64,000 nt of DNA from Aeromonas sobria (lineage in GTDB: Bacteria > Pseudomonadota > Gammaproteobacteria > Enterobacterales > Aeromonadaceae). The number at the start of each line of letters is the position of its first letter. Position 1 is the stretch's first letter. Shown piece by piece: positions 25,988 through 35,040 of the stretch. The stretch spans positions 1 through 64,000 of the forward strand of contig NZ_CDBW01000039.1 in the NCBI RefSeq assembly GCF_000820145.1, written 5' to 3'. A model generated the notes under the pieces. The model had not been told where the DNA came from. It saw nothing but the letters and a program-made list of their open reading frames with translations, and did not search any database. The translations under genes and the position numbers were made by a program.

Positions 25988-27775
25988 ATGATTGCCCTCT
26001 CCCTGGCCGGGATCGCCCTGGTCTCCGTGCTGGCCCAATGGCTCGCCTGGTCACTGCGGGTGCCCGCCATCCTGTTTCTGCTGCTCACCGGCCTGACCCT
26101 GGGCCCGGTCAGCGGCCTGCTCGACCCTGATGCCCTGCTCGGGGATCTGCTGTTTCCGCTGGTCTCCCTGTCGGTGGCCATCATCCTGTTTGAGGGGGCG
26201 CTGACCCTCCATCTGGCCGAACTCAAGGGGATCGGCAAGGTGGTGCGCAACCTCTGCTCCACCGGCATGCTGGTCAGTTTCGCCGTCATCGGCAGCGCCG
26301 GTTACTTCCTGCTGGGGCTGGACTGGCGGGTCGCCACCATGCTCGGCGCTGTGCTGGTGGTCACGGGCCCCACTGTGATTGCCCCCATGCTCAACGTGAT
26401 CCGCCCCACCCGGGAGGTGGACAGGATCCTGCGCTGGGAGGGGATCGTCATCGACCCCATCGGCGCCCTGTTTGCAGTGCTGGTGTTCGAGGCAGTGCGC
26501 CTCGGCAGTCAGGGGGATCTCATCAGCCACACCCTGCTGGCACTGGCCAAAACAGTGGGGGTCGGCGCCTTCATCGGGGTGGCGGCAGGCTGGCTAACTA
26601 CCCTGCTCATTCGCAAGGACTGGCTGCCGGTCAGCCTGCACAAGTTCGGGGTGCTGGCGCTGGTGCTGGTCACCTTCAGCCTCTCCAACTGGCTCAGCCA
26701 CGAATCGGGCCTGCTGGCGGTGACCGTGTTCGGCATCTGGCTCGCCAATCAGGAGGGGCTGGATCTGGAGGAGGTGCTGGCGTTCAAGGAAGATCTCGCG
26801 GTCATCCTTATCTCCAGCCTGTTCATCCTGCTGGCAGCCCGCCTTGATCTGGCCCAGCTCTGGCAACTCGGCCCCATGGTGCTGGCACTGCTCTGCGTGG
26901 TGCAGTTCGTGGCGCGCCCGCTCTGCATTCTGGTCTCGACCTGGGGCTCGGATCTCTCCTGGCGGGCTCGCGCCCTGCTGAGCTGGATTGCACCGCGCGG
27001 CATCGTCGCGGCGGCGGTCAGCGCCTCGTTCGCCATCAGCCTGCATCAGGCAGAGATCCCCGATGCTGACAAGCTGGTACCGCTGGTATTTGCGGTGATC
27101 ATCTCCACCGTGGTGTTGCAGAGCCTCACCTCGGCGCCGCTGGCCAGCCTGCTCAAGATGCGCCAGAGCGCCCCCAACACCTGGCTCATCATCGGCGCCA
27201 ACTCGGTGGCGCGGGCAATCGGCAAGGCGCTGGCGGATCAGGGGGTGCCGGTGCAACTCTGCGATCCCGCCTGGGAGTTCTGCAAACAGGCGCGGATGAG
27301 CAACCTGCCCTGCTACTTCGGCAACCCCCAGTCGGAGCATGCCGAGCTGCACCTGCCGCTCACCAGCATCAGTACCGTGCTGGCACTCTCCCCCAACCGC
27401 CACAACAACGCCCTCGGGGTACTGCACTTCGCCCACCTCTACGGCGAGGAGCAGGTCTACTCCCTGCGCTCCAGCGAGCAGCACGGCAAGGCCAACCGGG
27501 AGAGCGCCACCTTCCGCGCCCGCCAGAACCTGTTCGGCCCCGACATCAATTATGCCAAGCTGAGCGGTCTGCTAAGCCGGGGTGGCCAGATCAAGGCCAC
27601 CCGCCTGAGCGAAGCGTTCGACTGGGCCCAATATCAGGCCGCCAATCCCGGCGCCATCCCGCTGTTTGTAATGGACGTCAAGGGCAAACCCCACATCGTC
27701 ACCGGCCCCGTCACCCCGCAGGCGGGTGAGTTGCTGATCGCCCTGCAACCAGCCAGAGAGCAGGGCGCCGAATGA
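25988..27775 (+). CDS. CPA1-type Na+(K+)/H+ antiporter with a C-terminal TrkA-N-like domain
   Basis: 595 residues. Residues 1 to about 385 form 12 membrane helices with antiporter motifs: SVAIILFEGALTLH, GAVLVVTGPTVIAPML, EGIVIDPIGALFAV (the Asp of the ion site) and SWIAPRGIVAAAVSASFA. The remainder begins NTWLIIGANSVARAIGKAL, a Rossmann-like RCK/TrkA-N fold that may sense nucleotide. It exchanges monovalent cations for protons at the inner membrane; the ion is not certain. Its stop overlaps the start of the next gene by 4 nt, so the two are coupled. Confidence 0.85.
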   Translation: MIALSLAGIALVSVLAQWLAWSLRVPAILFLLLTGLTLGPVSGLLDPDALLGDLLFPLVSLSVAIILFEGALTLHLAELKGIGKVVRNLCSTGMLVSFAVIGSAGYFLLGLDWRVATMLGAVLVVTGPTVIAPMLNVIRPTREVDRILRWEGIVIDPIGALFAVLVFEAVRLGSQGDLISHTLLALAKTVGVGAFIGVAAGWLTTLLIRKDWLPVSLHKFGVLALVLVTFSLSNWLSHESGLLAVTVFGIWLANQEGLDLEEVLAFKEDLAVILISSLFILLAARLDLAQLWQLGPMVLALLCVVQFVARPLCILVSTWGSDLSWRARALLSWIAPRGIVAAAVSASFAISLHQAEIPDADKLVPLVFAVIISTVVLQSLTSAPLASLLKMRQSAPNTWLIIGANSVARAIGKALADQGVPVQLCDPAWEFCKQARMSNLPCYFGNPQSEHAELHLPLTSISTVLALSPNRHNNALGVLHFAHLYGEEQVYSLRSSEQHGKANRESATFRARQNLFGPDINYAKLSGLLSRGGQIKATRLSEAFDWAQYQAANPGAIPLFVMDVKGKPHIVTGPVTPQAGELLIALQPAREQGAE

Positions 27776-28344
27776 GCGAGGCCACCCACAATCCGCTGAT
27801 CGCCCCGCTGCTGGCCCTGCTGCAACAGGCGGCGGGCAGCTACAAGGTGCACGAGCTGATGGCCGACCTGCGCCAGCAGGGGGCAATCCCGCCCTTGGCA
27901 GACGATGAGCAGTTGCAGCTATTTCGGGTCAACTTTCTGATCATGAACGCCCTCTACCAGTTGCAGGCCGAGCTCTGGCAAGAGGGGTGGTGGCTGGTGA
28001 TCAGCACCCTGGATATCCGGCTCGAACCGCTGGCCGACAAATCAAAGGCCAGCCACGCCTTTGCCCTCAGCGAAAATCTGCGCAGCTACTATCTCGACTG
28101 GCAGGTGTTCTGGCAGACGGATCGGGCAGAGGTAGAAACCCTGCTCAACCGCTTCTGGCGCGCCTATGACGGGGAGGGACACAAAGAGGAAGCGCTGGCG
28201 CTGTTCGAGCTCGATGAAAAGGCAAGTCAGGAGGCGATCCGCCGCCGCTGGCGGGAGCTAGCACTGCAGCACCATCCGGACCGGGGTGGCGATGCCGAGA
28301 CCTTTATCCGCATCCGCTGGGCCTGGGAGTACCTGCGGGGATGA
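27772..28344 (+). CDS. DnaJ-related protein with a C-terminal J domain
   Basis: 190 residues. The N-terminal ~130 form the 'DNA-J related' region (PLLALLQQAAGSYKVHELMADLR, FLIMNALYQLQAELW). A short J domain closes the protein, with the HPD motif in ALQHHPDRGGDAETF and RIRWAWEYLRG as the last helix. It should dock on DnaK through the J domain. Translational coupling (ATGA) to the antiporter suggests, but does not prove, a role in its assembly or in a shared stress response. Confidence 0.85.
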   Translation: MSEATHNPLIAPLLALLQQAAGSYKVHELMADLRQQGAIPPLADDEQLQLFRVNFLIMNALYQLQAELWQEGWWLVISTLDIRLEPLADKSKASHAFALSENLRSYYLDWQVFWQTDRAEVETLLNRFWRAYDGEGHKEEALALFELDEKASQEAIRRRWRELALQHHPDRGGDAETFIRIRWAWEYLRG

Positions 28345-28413
28345 TCCCGTTGCTGCCCCTCTGTGACCGGCATAGACTGAAAGTGGATATTCCCCAAAGG
28401 AAAGGAGAGCATC

Positions 28414-28662
28414 ATGACAGTCAGTGAACTTCGTAAGCTCTATCAACAACAGCTCCTCATGGAAGCTGAACTTATCCATGACATCGCGGTTCCCGGCTGG
28501 CTCATCGAGTTCAGAGGCAAGGATGGCACCCTCTATGAAATGACCGATACCCTTGGTTGCCCGGTCAGTTTCGGCACGGTCGAGCAGGCCCGCGACCACG
28601 TCCATCTGGTGGCCGACTGCCCAATCCAGGTGGAATACCTCTACCGCTTCTTCGAACGCTAA
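28414..28662 (+). CDS. Small conserved-looking protein of unknown function
   Basis: 82 residues, with a strong ribosome site (AAAGGAGAG) before ATG 28414. It looks soluble and alpha/beta: VSELRKLYQQQLLMEAEL, WLIEFRGKDGTLYEMTD, ARDHVHLVADCPIQVEYLYRFF. No family is recognised. It has its own terminator and stands between the DnaJ-related gene and the convergent MscS-like gene. Confidence 0.75.
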   Translation: MTVSELRKLYQQQLLMEAELIHDIAVPGWLIEFRGKDGTLYEMTDTLGCPVSFGTVEQARDHVHLVADCPIQVEYLYRFFER

Positions 28663-28689
28663 CGCAGCACCAGCCAGACACCGCACAGC

Positions 28690-28713
28690 AAAAAGGCTCC
28701 AAGGAGCCTTTTT
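28690..28713. terminator. Terminator shared by the small protein gene and the MscS-like gene
   Basis: AAAAAGGCTCC (28690-28700), loop AA, GGAGCCTTTTT (28703-28713). It is symmetrical, so it can act on both converging transcripts. Confidence 0.92.
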
Positions 28714-28729
28714 CAATTCCGGTTACTTT

Positions 28730-29242
28730 CTATTCCGGTTGCAGCGGTTCCGCCACCTTGCCCTCCAGCTTCCTGACCGGCTTTTGCAGGATCAGGTTGG
28801 CTGGATAGGTGACCAGATCGCCGTTGTCATCCCGCACCCGCAGGTAGAACAGGCCGATCTCGGTGATCACACCGGTGACCGAATCATCCTTGTCGAGGAT
28901 GCGGATCCGATCGCCAATCCGATAGGGAAAGGCGAAGAAGATGGTGATGCTGGCGGTGATGTTGGAGAGGATCGACCACTGGGCCACCATGGCGACCCCC
29001 AGCACTGCGAAGAAGGAGGAGGCGAGCACCACCAGTCGGGAGAAATCGAGCCCCCACACCCCAGCCAGCACCAGCAAGGTGGCGCAGCCGAGCAGGAAGT
29101 GGAACACATGGGCCACGTAGAGCACCCGGTTCTCGCTCACCTGCCTGCTCTGGCCGAGCGCCAGCAGGCTCTTGTGAATAAGCCGCCGGATCAGGGTGTG
29201 ACCCAGCAACAGCAGCAGGGTCAGGCCAATTGATTGCCACAT
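28730..29242 (-). CDS. Small MscS-family mechanosensitive channel
   Basis: 170 residues. It has two or three membrane helices, the last being the pore-lining one, followed by the MscS beta domain: SNITASITIFFAFPYRIGDRIRI, with the family block 'PYRIGDRI', and VTGVITEIGLFYLRVR. It is a minimal member, well below the 286 aa of E. coli MscS. It opens under membrane tension to release solutes. It lies 13 nt behind zntB on the same strand, which makes a two-gene ion-related operon. Confidence 0.85.
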   Translation of the reverse strand: MWQSIGLTLLLLLGHTLIRRLIHKSLLALGQSRQVSENRVLYVAHVFHFLLGCATLLVLAGVWGLDFSRLVVLASSFFAVLGVAMVAQWSILSNITASITIFFAFPYRIGDRIRILDKDDSVTGVITEIGLFYLRVRDDNGDLVTYPANLILQKPVRKLEGKVAEPLQPE

Positions 29243-29255
29243 GGGTTATGCCTCC

Positions 29256-30221
29256 TTACCACCAGCGTCGGTGCTTGAGCCAGACTGCCAGCCCGCTTGC
29301 CAGCGCCACCAAGGATCCGCAGAAGACCCAGAAGGCGGTCGGGCTCTCGGCCCCGGGCATACCGCCGAGGTTGATGCCAAACAGGCCGGTCAGGAAACTG
29401 GCAGGCAAAAACAGCAGCGCCATCACCGACATCTGGTAGGCGCGACGGTTAGTCGCCTCCGCCATCAGATTGTTGATCTCGTCTGCCAGCACAGCAGTGC
29501 GGGCCACCCCGGCATCGAGATCATCGAGCCAGCGCCGCAGCCGGTCAGCGATATCGAGCAGGCGGCGGCGGTCATCCTCATCCAACCAGCTGATCTTCTC
29601 GTTGGCGAGACGCGCCACCAGATCCCGCTGGGGAGAGAGGTAGCGGCGGATCATGATGAGCTGCTTGCGGATCAGCGCCAAGCGGCCATTGGCGGGCATG
29701 TCGCGCATCAGCACCATCTCCTCCAGATCGAGGATCTTGTCGTGCAGCTCTTCAACAAACTCCCCTGCGCGGTCGGTCAGGGCATCGCAGATCTCCACCA
29801 GCCAGTCAGCCGGGGTATCCGCGCCGCCCCCCAGCTTGAGCTGGTTGAACACATCCTGCTCGGAGAGCAGCGGACGACGACGGCTGCTGATGATGAGATC
29901 CGGGGTGATGAAGATGCGCAGCGCCACCATCTCTTCCGGCCTGTGATCCTTGTTGTGGTTGATGCCGCGCAGGATCAGCAGCACAGTCTCCCCCATCCGC
30001 ACCAGCTTGGGACGATTGCTCTGGCCAAGCAGCGATTCTTTGGCAGCCTCGCCCAGCAGCGGGGTTTGCAGCAACCAGCGCGCCGAATCGGGATGGCCGT
30101 AATCCAGATGCAGCCAGGCCGGGCTATCCCCCGGAATGTCGCTTCCCGCCGTCAGCGGCGCCATGCCCCCCTTGCCATCCAGGGTCAGGGCATAAATTAC
30201 TTCACCGGGCACCCGATCCAT
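29256..30221 (-). CDS. zntB: Zinc transporter ZntB (CorA family)
   Basis: 321 residues. A large soluble N-terminal funnel domain (for example LRGINHNKDHRPEEMVALRIFI) and long stalk helices precede two C-terminal membrane helices (VMALLFLPASFLTGLFGINLGG, with the G-x-N loop as GIN, then FWVFCGSLVALASGLAVWL). CorA proper has GMN at this point, and ZntB members vary the middle residue. The family moves zinc across the inner membrane; proton-driven uptake has been shown for the E. coli protein. It starts the operon with the MscS-like gene. Confidence 0.9.
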   Translation of the reverse strand: MDRVPGEVIYALTLDGKGGMAPLTAGSDIPGDSPAWLHLDYGHPDSARWLLQTPLLGEAAKESLLGQSNRPKLVRMGETVLLILRGINHNKDHRPEEMVALRIFITPDLIISSRRRPLLSEQDVFNQLKLGGGADTPADWLVEICDALTDRAGEFVEELHDKILDLEEMVLMRDMPANGRLALIRKQLIMIRRYLSPQRDLVARLANEKISWLDEDDRRRLLDIADRLRRWLDDLDAGVARTAVLADEINNLMAEATNRRAYQMSVMALLFLPASFLTGLFGINLGGMPGAESPTAFWVFCGSLVALASGLAVWLKHRRWW

Positions 30222-30361
30222 ATCGTCTCCTTCTGATTCTCGCCAACGGCCCCCAGCTTACACCAAAGGCGGGGCCGACTCAGCCCCACGGCGGACAGCG
30301 GTCGCCTGTGTTACTATGCCTGCCTTCGTATTCCCCCGTTTTAACCACAGGAAACCATGCC

Positions 30362-30811
30362 ATGCCCATCTGGGTTGATGCCGATGCCTGCCCTATTCCG
30401 GTCAAGGAGATCCTCTACCGCGCCGCCCACCGCGCTCGGGTCGTCACCACGCTGGTGGCCAATCAGGGCTTGCGGGTTCCCCCCTCTCCCTATATCAAGA
30501 CCCAGCAGGTGGAGAAGGGATTCGATGTGGCAGATCATGTCATCGCCCAGCAGGTTCAGCCCGGCGATCTGGTGATCACCGGTGATATCCCCCTCGCCTC
30601 CTGGGTGATCGACGCCGGTGGCGAGGCGCTCAATCCCCGCGGCGAGATCTACACCCGCGAGACCATCAAGGCGCGGCTCGGGATGCGTAATTTCATGGAG
30701 GAGCTGCGTTCCGCTGGCGTGCAAACTGGCGGCCCCGCCCCCTTCAACTCTGCCGACAAGCAATGCTTCGCCAACGCCCTCGACAAGTGGCTGGTCAAAG
30801 GCAAGTTGTAA
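30362..30811 (+). CDS. YaiI/YqxD family protein (DUF188, NYN/PIN-like fold)
   Basis: 149 residues from ATG 30362 (MPIWVDADACPIPVKEILYRAA), the family's opening block. Conserved acidic residues continue in GDLVITGDIPLASWVIDAGGEALNPRG and in TRETIKARLGMRNFMEELR. The fold is related to PIN/NYN nucleases, so RNA cleavage has been proposed, but the function is not established. It has its own terminator and diverges from zntB. Confidence 0.9.
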   Translation: MPIWVDADACPIPVKEILYRAAHRARVVTTLVANQGLRVPPSPYIKTQQVEKGFDVADHVIAQQVQPGDLVITGDIPLASWVIDAGGEALNPRGEIYTRETIKARLGMRNFMEELRSAGVQTGGPAPFNSADKQCFANALDKWLVKGKL

Positions 30812-30820
30812 AGAGACCCT

Positions 30821-30846
30821 AAAGGCGCCCAGCTTGGGCGCTTTTT
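30821..30846 (+). terminator. Terminator after the YaiI-like gene
   Basis: AAAGGCGCCCA (30821-30831) pairs, with one G-U wobble, with TGGGCGCTTTTT (30835-30846). Confidence 0.88.
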
Positions 30847-30935
30847 CACCGTAACATCCTGATTTTTAAAATAACAGCTGACCAACGCCAGCGGCCTGAT
30901 AAGATGCGCCGCCCTTTCTCCACACAGTAATCATC

Positions 30936-31436
30936 ATGACCGCCCAAGGGCACCTGCTCTTCTCTGTTACCTGCGCCCTGCTCGCCCACAAACTACAGCT
31001 CACCCCGGCCCTGGCCGATGCCAGCCTGTGGCAGACCATTCCTGCCGCCTTGGCCAGTGCGCTGCTGCCCGACCTCGATCATCCCAAATCGGTGCTGGGA
31101 CAACGACTGCCATGGATCTCGAAACCCCTGTCGCGACTGTGCGGCCATCGCGGCTTCACCCACAGCCTGCTAGCGGTAGCCATCGCCATCTGGGGACTAA
31201 ACCAGAGCTTGCCTGCCGGGTCTGTGCCTGTCGGGGTCAAAGATGCGCTTATCGTCGGCTACCTCAGTCATCTGCTGGGAGACTGGCTCACCCCGGCGGG
31301 CATTCCGCTCTTCTGGCCCATCAAGCGCCGCTTCCGGCTGCCGGGCTGGCCGCTCAAAAGCGGTGGCCCTCTGGAAACCGGCTTTTGCACCCTCACCCTG
31401 CTGGTTGCTGGCTGGTGGTGCGGCTGGTTGATATAA
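30936..31436 (+). CDS. YdjM-like inner-membrane metal-dependent hydrolase family protein
   Basis: 166 residues with about four membrane helices and the family's polar blocks: SALLPDLDHPKSVLG, CGHRGFTHSLL and SHLLGDWLTPAGIPLFWP. The His/Asp pairs suit a metal site at the membrane surface. E. coli YdjM belongs here and is LexA-regulated; I see no clear LexA box upstream in this window. The substrate is unknown. It is convergent with nupC. Confidence 0.85.
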   Translation: MTAQGHLLFSVTCALLAHKLQLTPALADASLWQTIPAALASALLPDLDHPKSVLGQRLPWISKPLSRLCGHRGFTHSLLAVAIAIWGLNQSLPAGSVPVGVKDALIVGYLSHLLGDWLTPAGIPLFWPIKRRFRLPGWPLKSGGPLETGFCTLTLLVAGWWCGWLI

Positions 31437-31445
31437 CGCAGAGAC

Positions 31446-31475
31446 AAAAAAGGCCCCGAACCTGAGTCCGGGGCC
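31446..31475 (-). terminator. nupC terminator
   Basis: On the minus strand GGCCCCG (31475-31469) pairs with CGGGGCC (31458-31452) across a 10-base loop and is followed by six T. It also separates nupC from the convergent YdjM-like gene. Confidence 0.88.
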
Positions 31476-31500
31476 TGCCAGTGGTGATGCCACTAGAGGA

Positions 31501-32706
31501 TTAGATCATGATGCCAGCGATAACCGCAGAGAGCAGGCTGACCAGGGTAGAGCCGTAGACCAGCTTCAGACCGAAGCGGGAAACCATGTTGCCTTTCTCT
31601 TCGTTCAGCGCCTTTACCGCACCGGCGATGATGCCGATGGAGCTGAAGTTGGCGAACGACACCATGAAGATGGAGAGGATACCGACAGTGCGCGGCGAGA
31701 GCTCGGCAGCAACTTTGCCCAGATCCATCATGGCCACGAACTCGTTGGTTACCAGCTTGGTCGCCATGATGGAGCCCGCTTGCAACGCTTCACCACTCGG
31801 GATACCCAGGATCCAGGCGATTGGGTAGAAGAGGTAGCCCATCACGAACTGGAAGTTGACGCCAAACGCCATCTCGAACAGGTAGTTCACCAGCGCAATC
31901 AACGCGATAAAGCCCACCAGCATGGCCCCCACGATCACCGCAACGGTGAAACCGGCCATGATGTACTCGCCCAGCATCTCGAAAAAGTTCTCTTTCTTCG
32001 GCGTGTGGTGTTCGTCACCTTCGGTGATGGCTTTCAGGTCGGTCACCGAGTTATCCGGCTCGTACGGGTTGATCAGTGACAGCACGATGAAGGTACTGAA
32101 CATGTTGAGCACCAGTGCGGCAACCACATAACGTGGCTCGATCAGCTGCATGTAGGCACCGACGATGGACATGGAAACGGTGGACATAGCCGTCGCTGCC
32201 AGGGTGTACATCTGCTTCTCGTTCAGGTGCGGCAGGGTGTTCTTGAGGGCGATGAAGTTCTCGGACTGGCCGACGATCATCGAGCTGATGGCATTGAAAG
32301 ACTCCAGCTTGCCCATGCCGTTGATCTTGGCCAGCACTGTACCGATACCGCGGATGACGATAGGCAGCAGACGGATGTACTGCAAAATCCCGATCAGCAC
32401 CGAGATGAAGACGATGGGCATCAGCACCATCAGGAAGAAGGAGAAGGCCCCTTCGTTGACCAGACCACCGAACACGAAGTCGGTACCCTGTTTGGCAAAC
32501 TCCATCAACTTGGTGAAGCCAGCCGCGAAGCCCCCCACCACTGCCAGACCCACTTCGGAGTTCAGCATGAACCAGGCCAGCGCCAGTTCGACCACCAGCA
32601 GTTGGCCAATATAACGCAGCTTGATCTGTTTCCAGTTGTGGCGGTTAGCCAGCAGAGAGAGAGCGAGGACCATGACCAGTCCGAGCACAAAGTGAACGTA
32701 TTCCAT
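31501..32706 (-). CDS. nupC: Concentrative nucleoside transporter, NupC type
   Basis: 401 residues with 8-10 membrane segments. Nucleoside-binding signatures of the CNT family are present: GMGKLESFNAISSMIVGQSENFIALK (the Gln/Ser/Glu site), MSTVSMSIVGAYMQLIEP and LVTNEFVAMMDL near the C-terminus. The protein imports nucleosides across the inner membrane with protons or sodium. It stands alone behind a long promoter region with CRP-like sites, which fits control by carbon supply. Confidence 0.9.
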   Translation of the reverse strand: MEYVHFVLGLVMVLALSLLANRHNWKQIKLRYIGQLLVVELALAWFMLNSEVGLAVVGGFAAGFTKLMEFAKQGTDFVFGGLVNEGAFSFFLMVLMPIVFISVLIGILQYIRLLPIVIRGIGTVLAKINGMGKLESFNAISSMIVGQSENFIALKNTLPHLNEKQMYTLAATAMSTVSMSIVGAYMQLIEPRYVVAALVLNMFSTFIVLSLINPYEPDNSVTDLKAITEGDEHHTPKKENFFEMLGEYIMAGFTVAVIVGAMLVGFIALIALVNYLFEMAFGVNFQFVMGYLFYPIAWILGIPSGEALQAGSIMATKLVTNEFVAMMDLGKVAAELSPRTVGILSIFMVSFANFSSIGIIAGAVKALNEEKGNMVSRFGLKLVYGSTLVSLLSAVIAGIMI

Positions 32707-32773
32707 ACCTGTAGCACCTGAGTAAATTGTAATTTTTGACCGGCGCCATCATAGACATTTGCACATTTAAAAA

Positions 32774-32866
32774 TCAGATAGCCATCACAATCCCGCTCAA
32801 TAATATGCATGCAGGATAATACAAACGTTTTTAAATTAATTACGCAATGAACTGATATTAATCACA
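32774..32866 (-). promoter_or_regulatory. Two CRP-like sites upstream of nupC
   Basis: Read on the minus strand, TGTGA-N6-TCTGA covers 32789-32774 and TGTGA-N6-TCAGT covers 32866-32851. The centres are 77 bp apart. A pair of CRP sites is the known layout of nucleoside uptake promoters shared with CytR, but no CytR site was assigned. The 545-bp gap (32707-33251) contains no gene. Confidence 0.5.
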
Positions 32867-33251
32867 CAACATAGATAACATAAATCCTTTTAAAACATCA
32901 TGTTGGGCAATGCAGACGCCGTTTTCATGTTTTTGAAAATATTCGAGCAGCATTTTCGCAACATTCCCTGTGGCGTAACGACTGCTCGTAGAATATTTTT
33001 CAGTGATTATATTGAAATACCGAAAATGGAAAACGTTTATCCGCGATAAATAATTAGATGAGTGTTTGAAAAATAGTCCTTATCGCATTGTCAGTTATTG
33101 CCAGCGATCTGTTTGGCAACAAATGAACCCTGCCTGCGCGCCCCTATGGTCAACCGTTCAAATTTCCGCCACATCCACTGCCACATTCTGGTATGATGCG
33201 CGGCCTTAGCGCTCGTGCGCATCCCCGTTTTCTTCGAAATAGAGTCTTTTT

Positions 33252-34631
33252 GTGAACAACAGCGAATTTAGCAGCCTCAATCTCTCCCCCGCCCTGCAAG
33301 AGAACCTCATCAGCCTGGGTTATCTGCAGATGACACCGATCCAGGCCCAGAGTCTGCCCCTGGTGCTCGATGGCAAAGACCTGATCGCCAAGGCTAAAAC
33401 CGGTAGCGGCAAGACCGCCGCCTTCGGCCTTGGCCTGCTGGCCCAGCTCAACGTCCATCGTCTCGAAGTGCAGGCGCTGGTGCTCTGTCCGACCCGCGAA
33501 CTGGCAGATCAGGTGGCGCAGGAGATCCGTCGGCTGGCGCGCGCCCTGCCCAACGTCAAGCTGGTGACCCTGTGCGGCGGCACCCAGACTGCACCCCAAT
33601 CGGCCACGCTGGGCTTTGGCGCCCACATCGCTGTCGGTACCCCGGGCCGCATCCTCAAGCATCTGGAGCAAGGCACCCTGGAGTTGTCTGGCCTTAAAAC
33701 CCTGGTGCTGGACGAAGCCGACCGGATGCTGGACATGGGCTTTGGCGAAGAGATCAACCGGGTCATCAGCTATGCTCCCCAGCAGCGCCAGACCCTGCTC
33801 TTCTCCGCCACCTACCCGGAAGGGATCGCCCAGATGAGCCGCGGTGTGCAGCGCAATCCGGTCGAGGTGAGTGTCGAGTCTCTTCATGAAGGGAGCGCCA
33901 TCGAGCAGAAGCTCTATGAAGTGCCATTTGGAGAGCGCCTCGACGCCCTCACCTGGTTGCTGAGCCACTATCAGCCAGCCTCCTGCGTGGTGTTCTGCAA
34001 CACCAAACGCGCCTGCAACGACGTGGCTGATCATCTGGCCGCCAAAGGTTTCTCGGCGCTGGCACTGAACGGCGATCTGGAACAGCGCGAGCGGGATCAG
34101 GTGCTGGTGCGCTTTGCCAACGGCAGTGCCACCATTCTGGTGGCCACCGACGTGGCAGCCCGCGGCCTCGACATCAAAGAGCTGGGCGCCGTCATCAACT
34201 ACGAGCTGACCTATGACCCGGAGATCCATGTTCATCGCATCGGTCGTACCGGTCGTGCTGGCCAGCAGGGTCTGGCTCTGAGCCTCTATCAGCCGAACGA
34301 AGCCCAGCGCGTCAACTTTATCGAAGAGTACCAGCAGGCCCCGATGCCGCAGGGCGACCTCGCGCTGATTGGTCGTGACATCAAGCCTATTGCGCCACAA
34401 ATGGTGACCCTCTCCATCGATGCGGGCCGCAAAACCAAGGTGCGAGCCGGAGATATTCTGGGCGCCCTGACTGGCGAAGGCGGCATTGCCGGCGCCGATG
34501 TCGGCAAGATCCAGATCTCCGAGCAATACTCCTACGTCGCAGTCAAATGCAGTGTGGCGAGTGCCGCCCTCAAGCGGCTGCAAGAAGGCAAAATCAAGGG
34601 GCGCACCTACCGCGCCCGCAAACTGGGCTAA
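33252..34631 (+). CDS. dbpA: ATP-dependent RNA helicase DbpA
   Basis: 459 residues from GTG 33252. All DEAD-box motifs are in order: the Q motif (GYLQMTPIQAQSLP), AKTGSGKT, PTRELADQ, DEADRMLDMGF, SATYP, and C-terminal ATDVAARGLDI and HRIGRTGRAG. The last ~75 residues (GALTGEGGIAGADVGKIQI, SEQYSYVAV) form the DbpA RNA-binding domain, which recognises hairpin 92 of 23S rRNA. It acts in late assembly of the 50S subunit. Confidence 0.96.
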   Translation: MNNSEFSSLNLSPALQENLISLGYLQMTPIQAQSLPLVLDGKDLIAKAKTGSGKTAAFGLGLLAQLNVHRLEVQALVLCPTRELADQVAQEIRRLARALPNVKLVTLCGGTQTAPQSATLGFGAHIAVGTPGRILKHLEQGTLELSGLKTLVLDEADRMLDMGFGEEINRVISYAPQQRQTLLFSATYPEGIAQMSRGVQRNPVEVSVESLHEGSAIEQKLYEVPFGERLDALTWLLSHYQPASCVVFCNTKRACNDVADHLAAKGFSALALNGDLEQRERDQVLVRFANGSATILVATDVAARGLDIKELGAVINYELTYDPEIHVHRIGRTGRAGQQGLALSLYQPNEAQRVNFIEEYQQAPMPQGDLALIGRDIKPIAPQMVTLSIDAGRKTKVRAGDILGALTGEGGIAGADVGKIQISEQYSYVAVKCSVASAALKRLQEGKIKGRTYRARKLG

Positions 34632-34681
34632 ACCTGAAGATGGGTAGCCTGGCTGCCCGACTCACGGTTGACCGCAATACG

Positions 34682-34706
34682 GGCGCCTTTGCAGGCGCCT
34701 GTTTTT
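34682..34706 (+). terminator. dbpA terminator
   Basis: GGCGCCT (34682-34688), short loop, AGGCGCC (34693-34699), then TGTTTTTT. Confidence 0.9.
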
Positions 34707-34744
34707 TATCAAAAATGTGCTATTTCATGGCATGGACAACATAG

Positions 34745-35035
34745 ATGAACCAACAAACCCCAGTCGAGGTCAGCTGCCAGAACTGCGAAGCCTGCTGCTG
34801 TCGCCTTGAAGTGATGCTGTTTACTGATACCGGTGTGCCGGATCGCTACGTCGATGATATCGAAGGTCAGGTGCCGGTGATGCACCGGCTGGAAGATGGC
34901 TGGTGTGCTGCCCTCGATCGCAACACTATGATGTGCCGCATTTATGAAGTGCGACCGCTGATCTGCCGTGAATTCGAAATGGGCGAGCCCGACTGTGTGG
35001 ATGAGCGGGACAAGTGGTTTATCACGCTGGCCTGA
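34745..35035 (+). CDS. YkgJ-family cysteine cluster protein
   Basis: 96 residues. Cysteines cluster as CQNCEACCCR near the N-terminus and later in WCAALD, MMCRIYEVRPLICREFE and PDCVDE. This is the pattern of the zinc- or iron-sulphur-binding YkgJ/CxxCxxCC family, whose function is not settled. The gene is intact. Immediately behind it (35041-35170) is a second, diverged copy of its last third, listed separately. Confidence 0.85.
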   Translation: MNQQTPVEVSCQNCEACCCRLEVMLFTDTGVPDRYVDDIEGQVPVMHRLEDGWCAALDRNTMMCRIYEVRPLICREFEMGEPDCVDERDKWFITLA

Positions 35036-35040
35036 CCCGG

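Noticed and set aside
33150..34583. Long minus-strand open frame opposite dbpA
   Set aside because: Antisense shadow; all DEAD-box motifs are on the plus strand.
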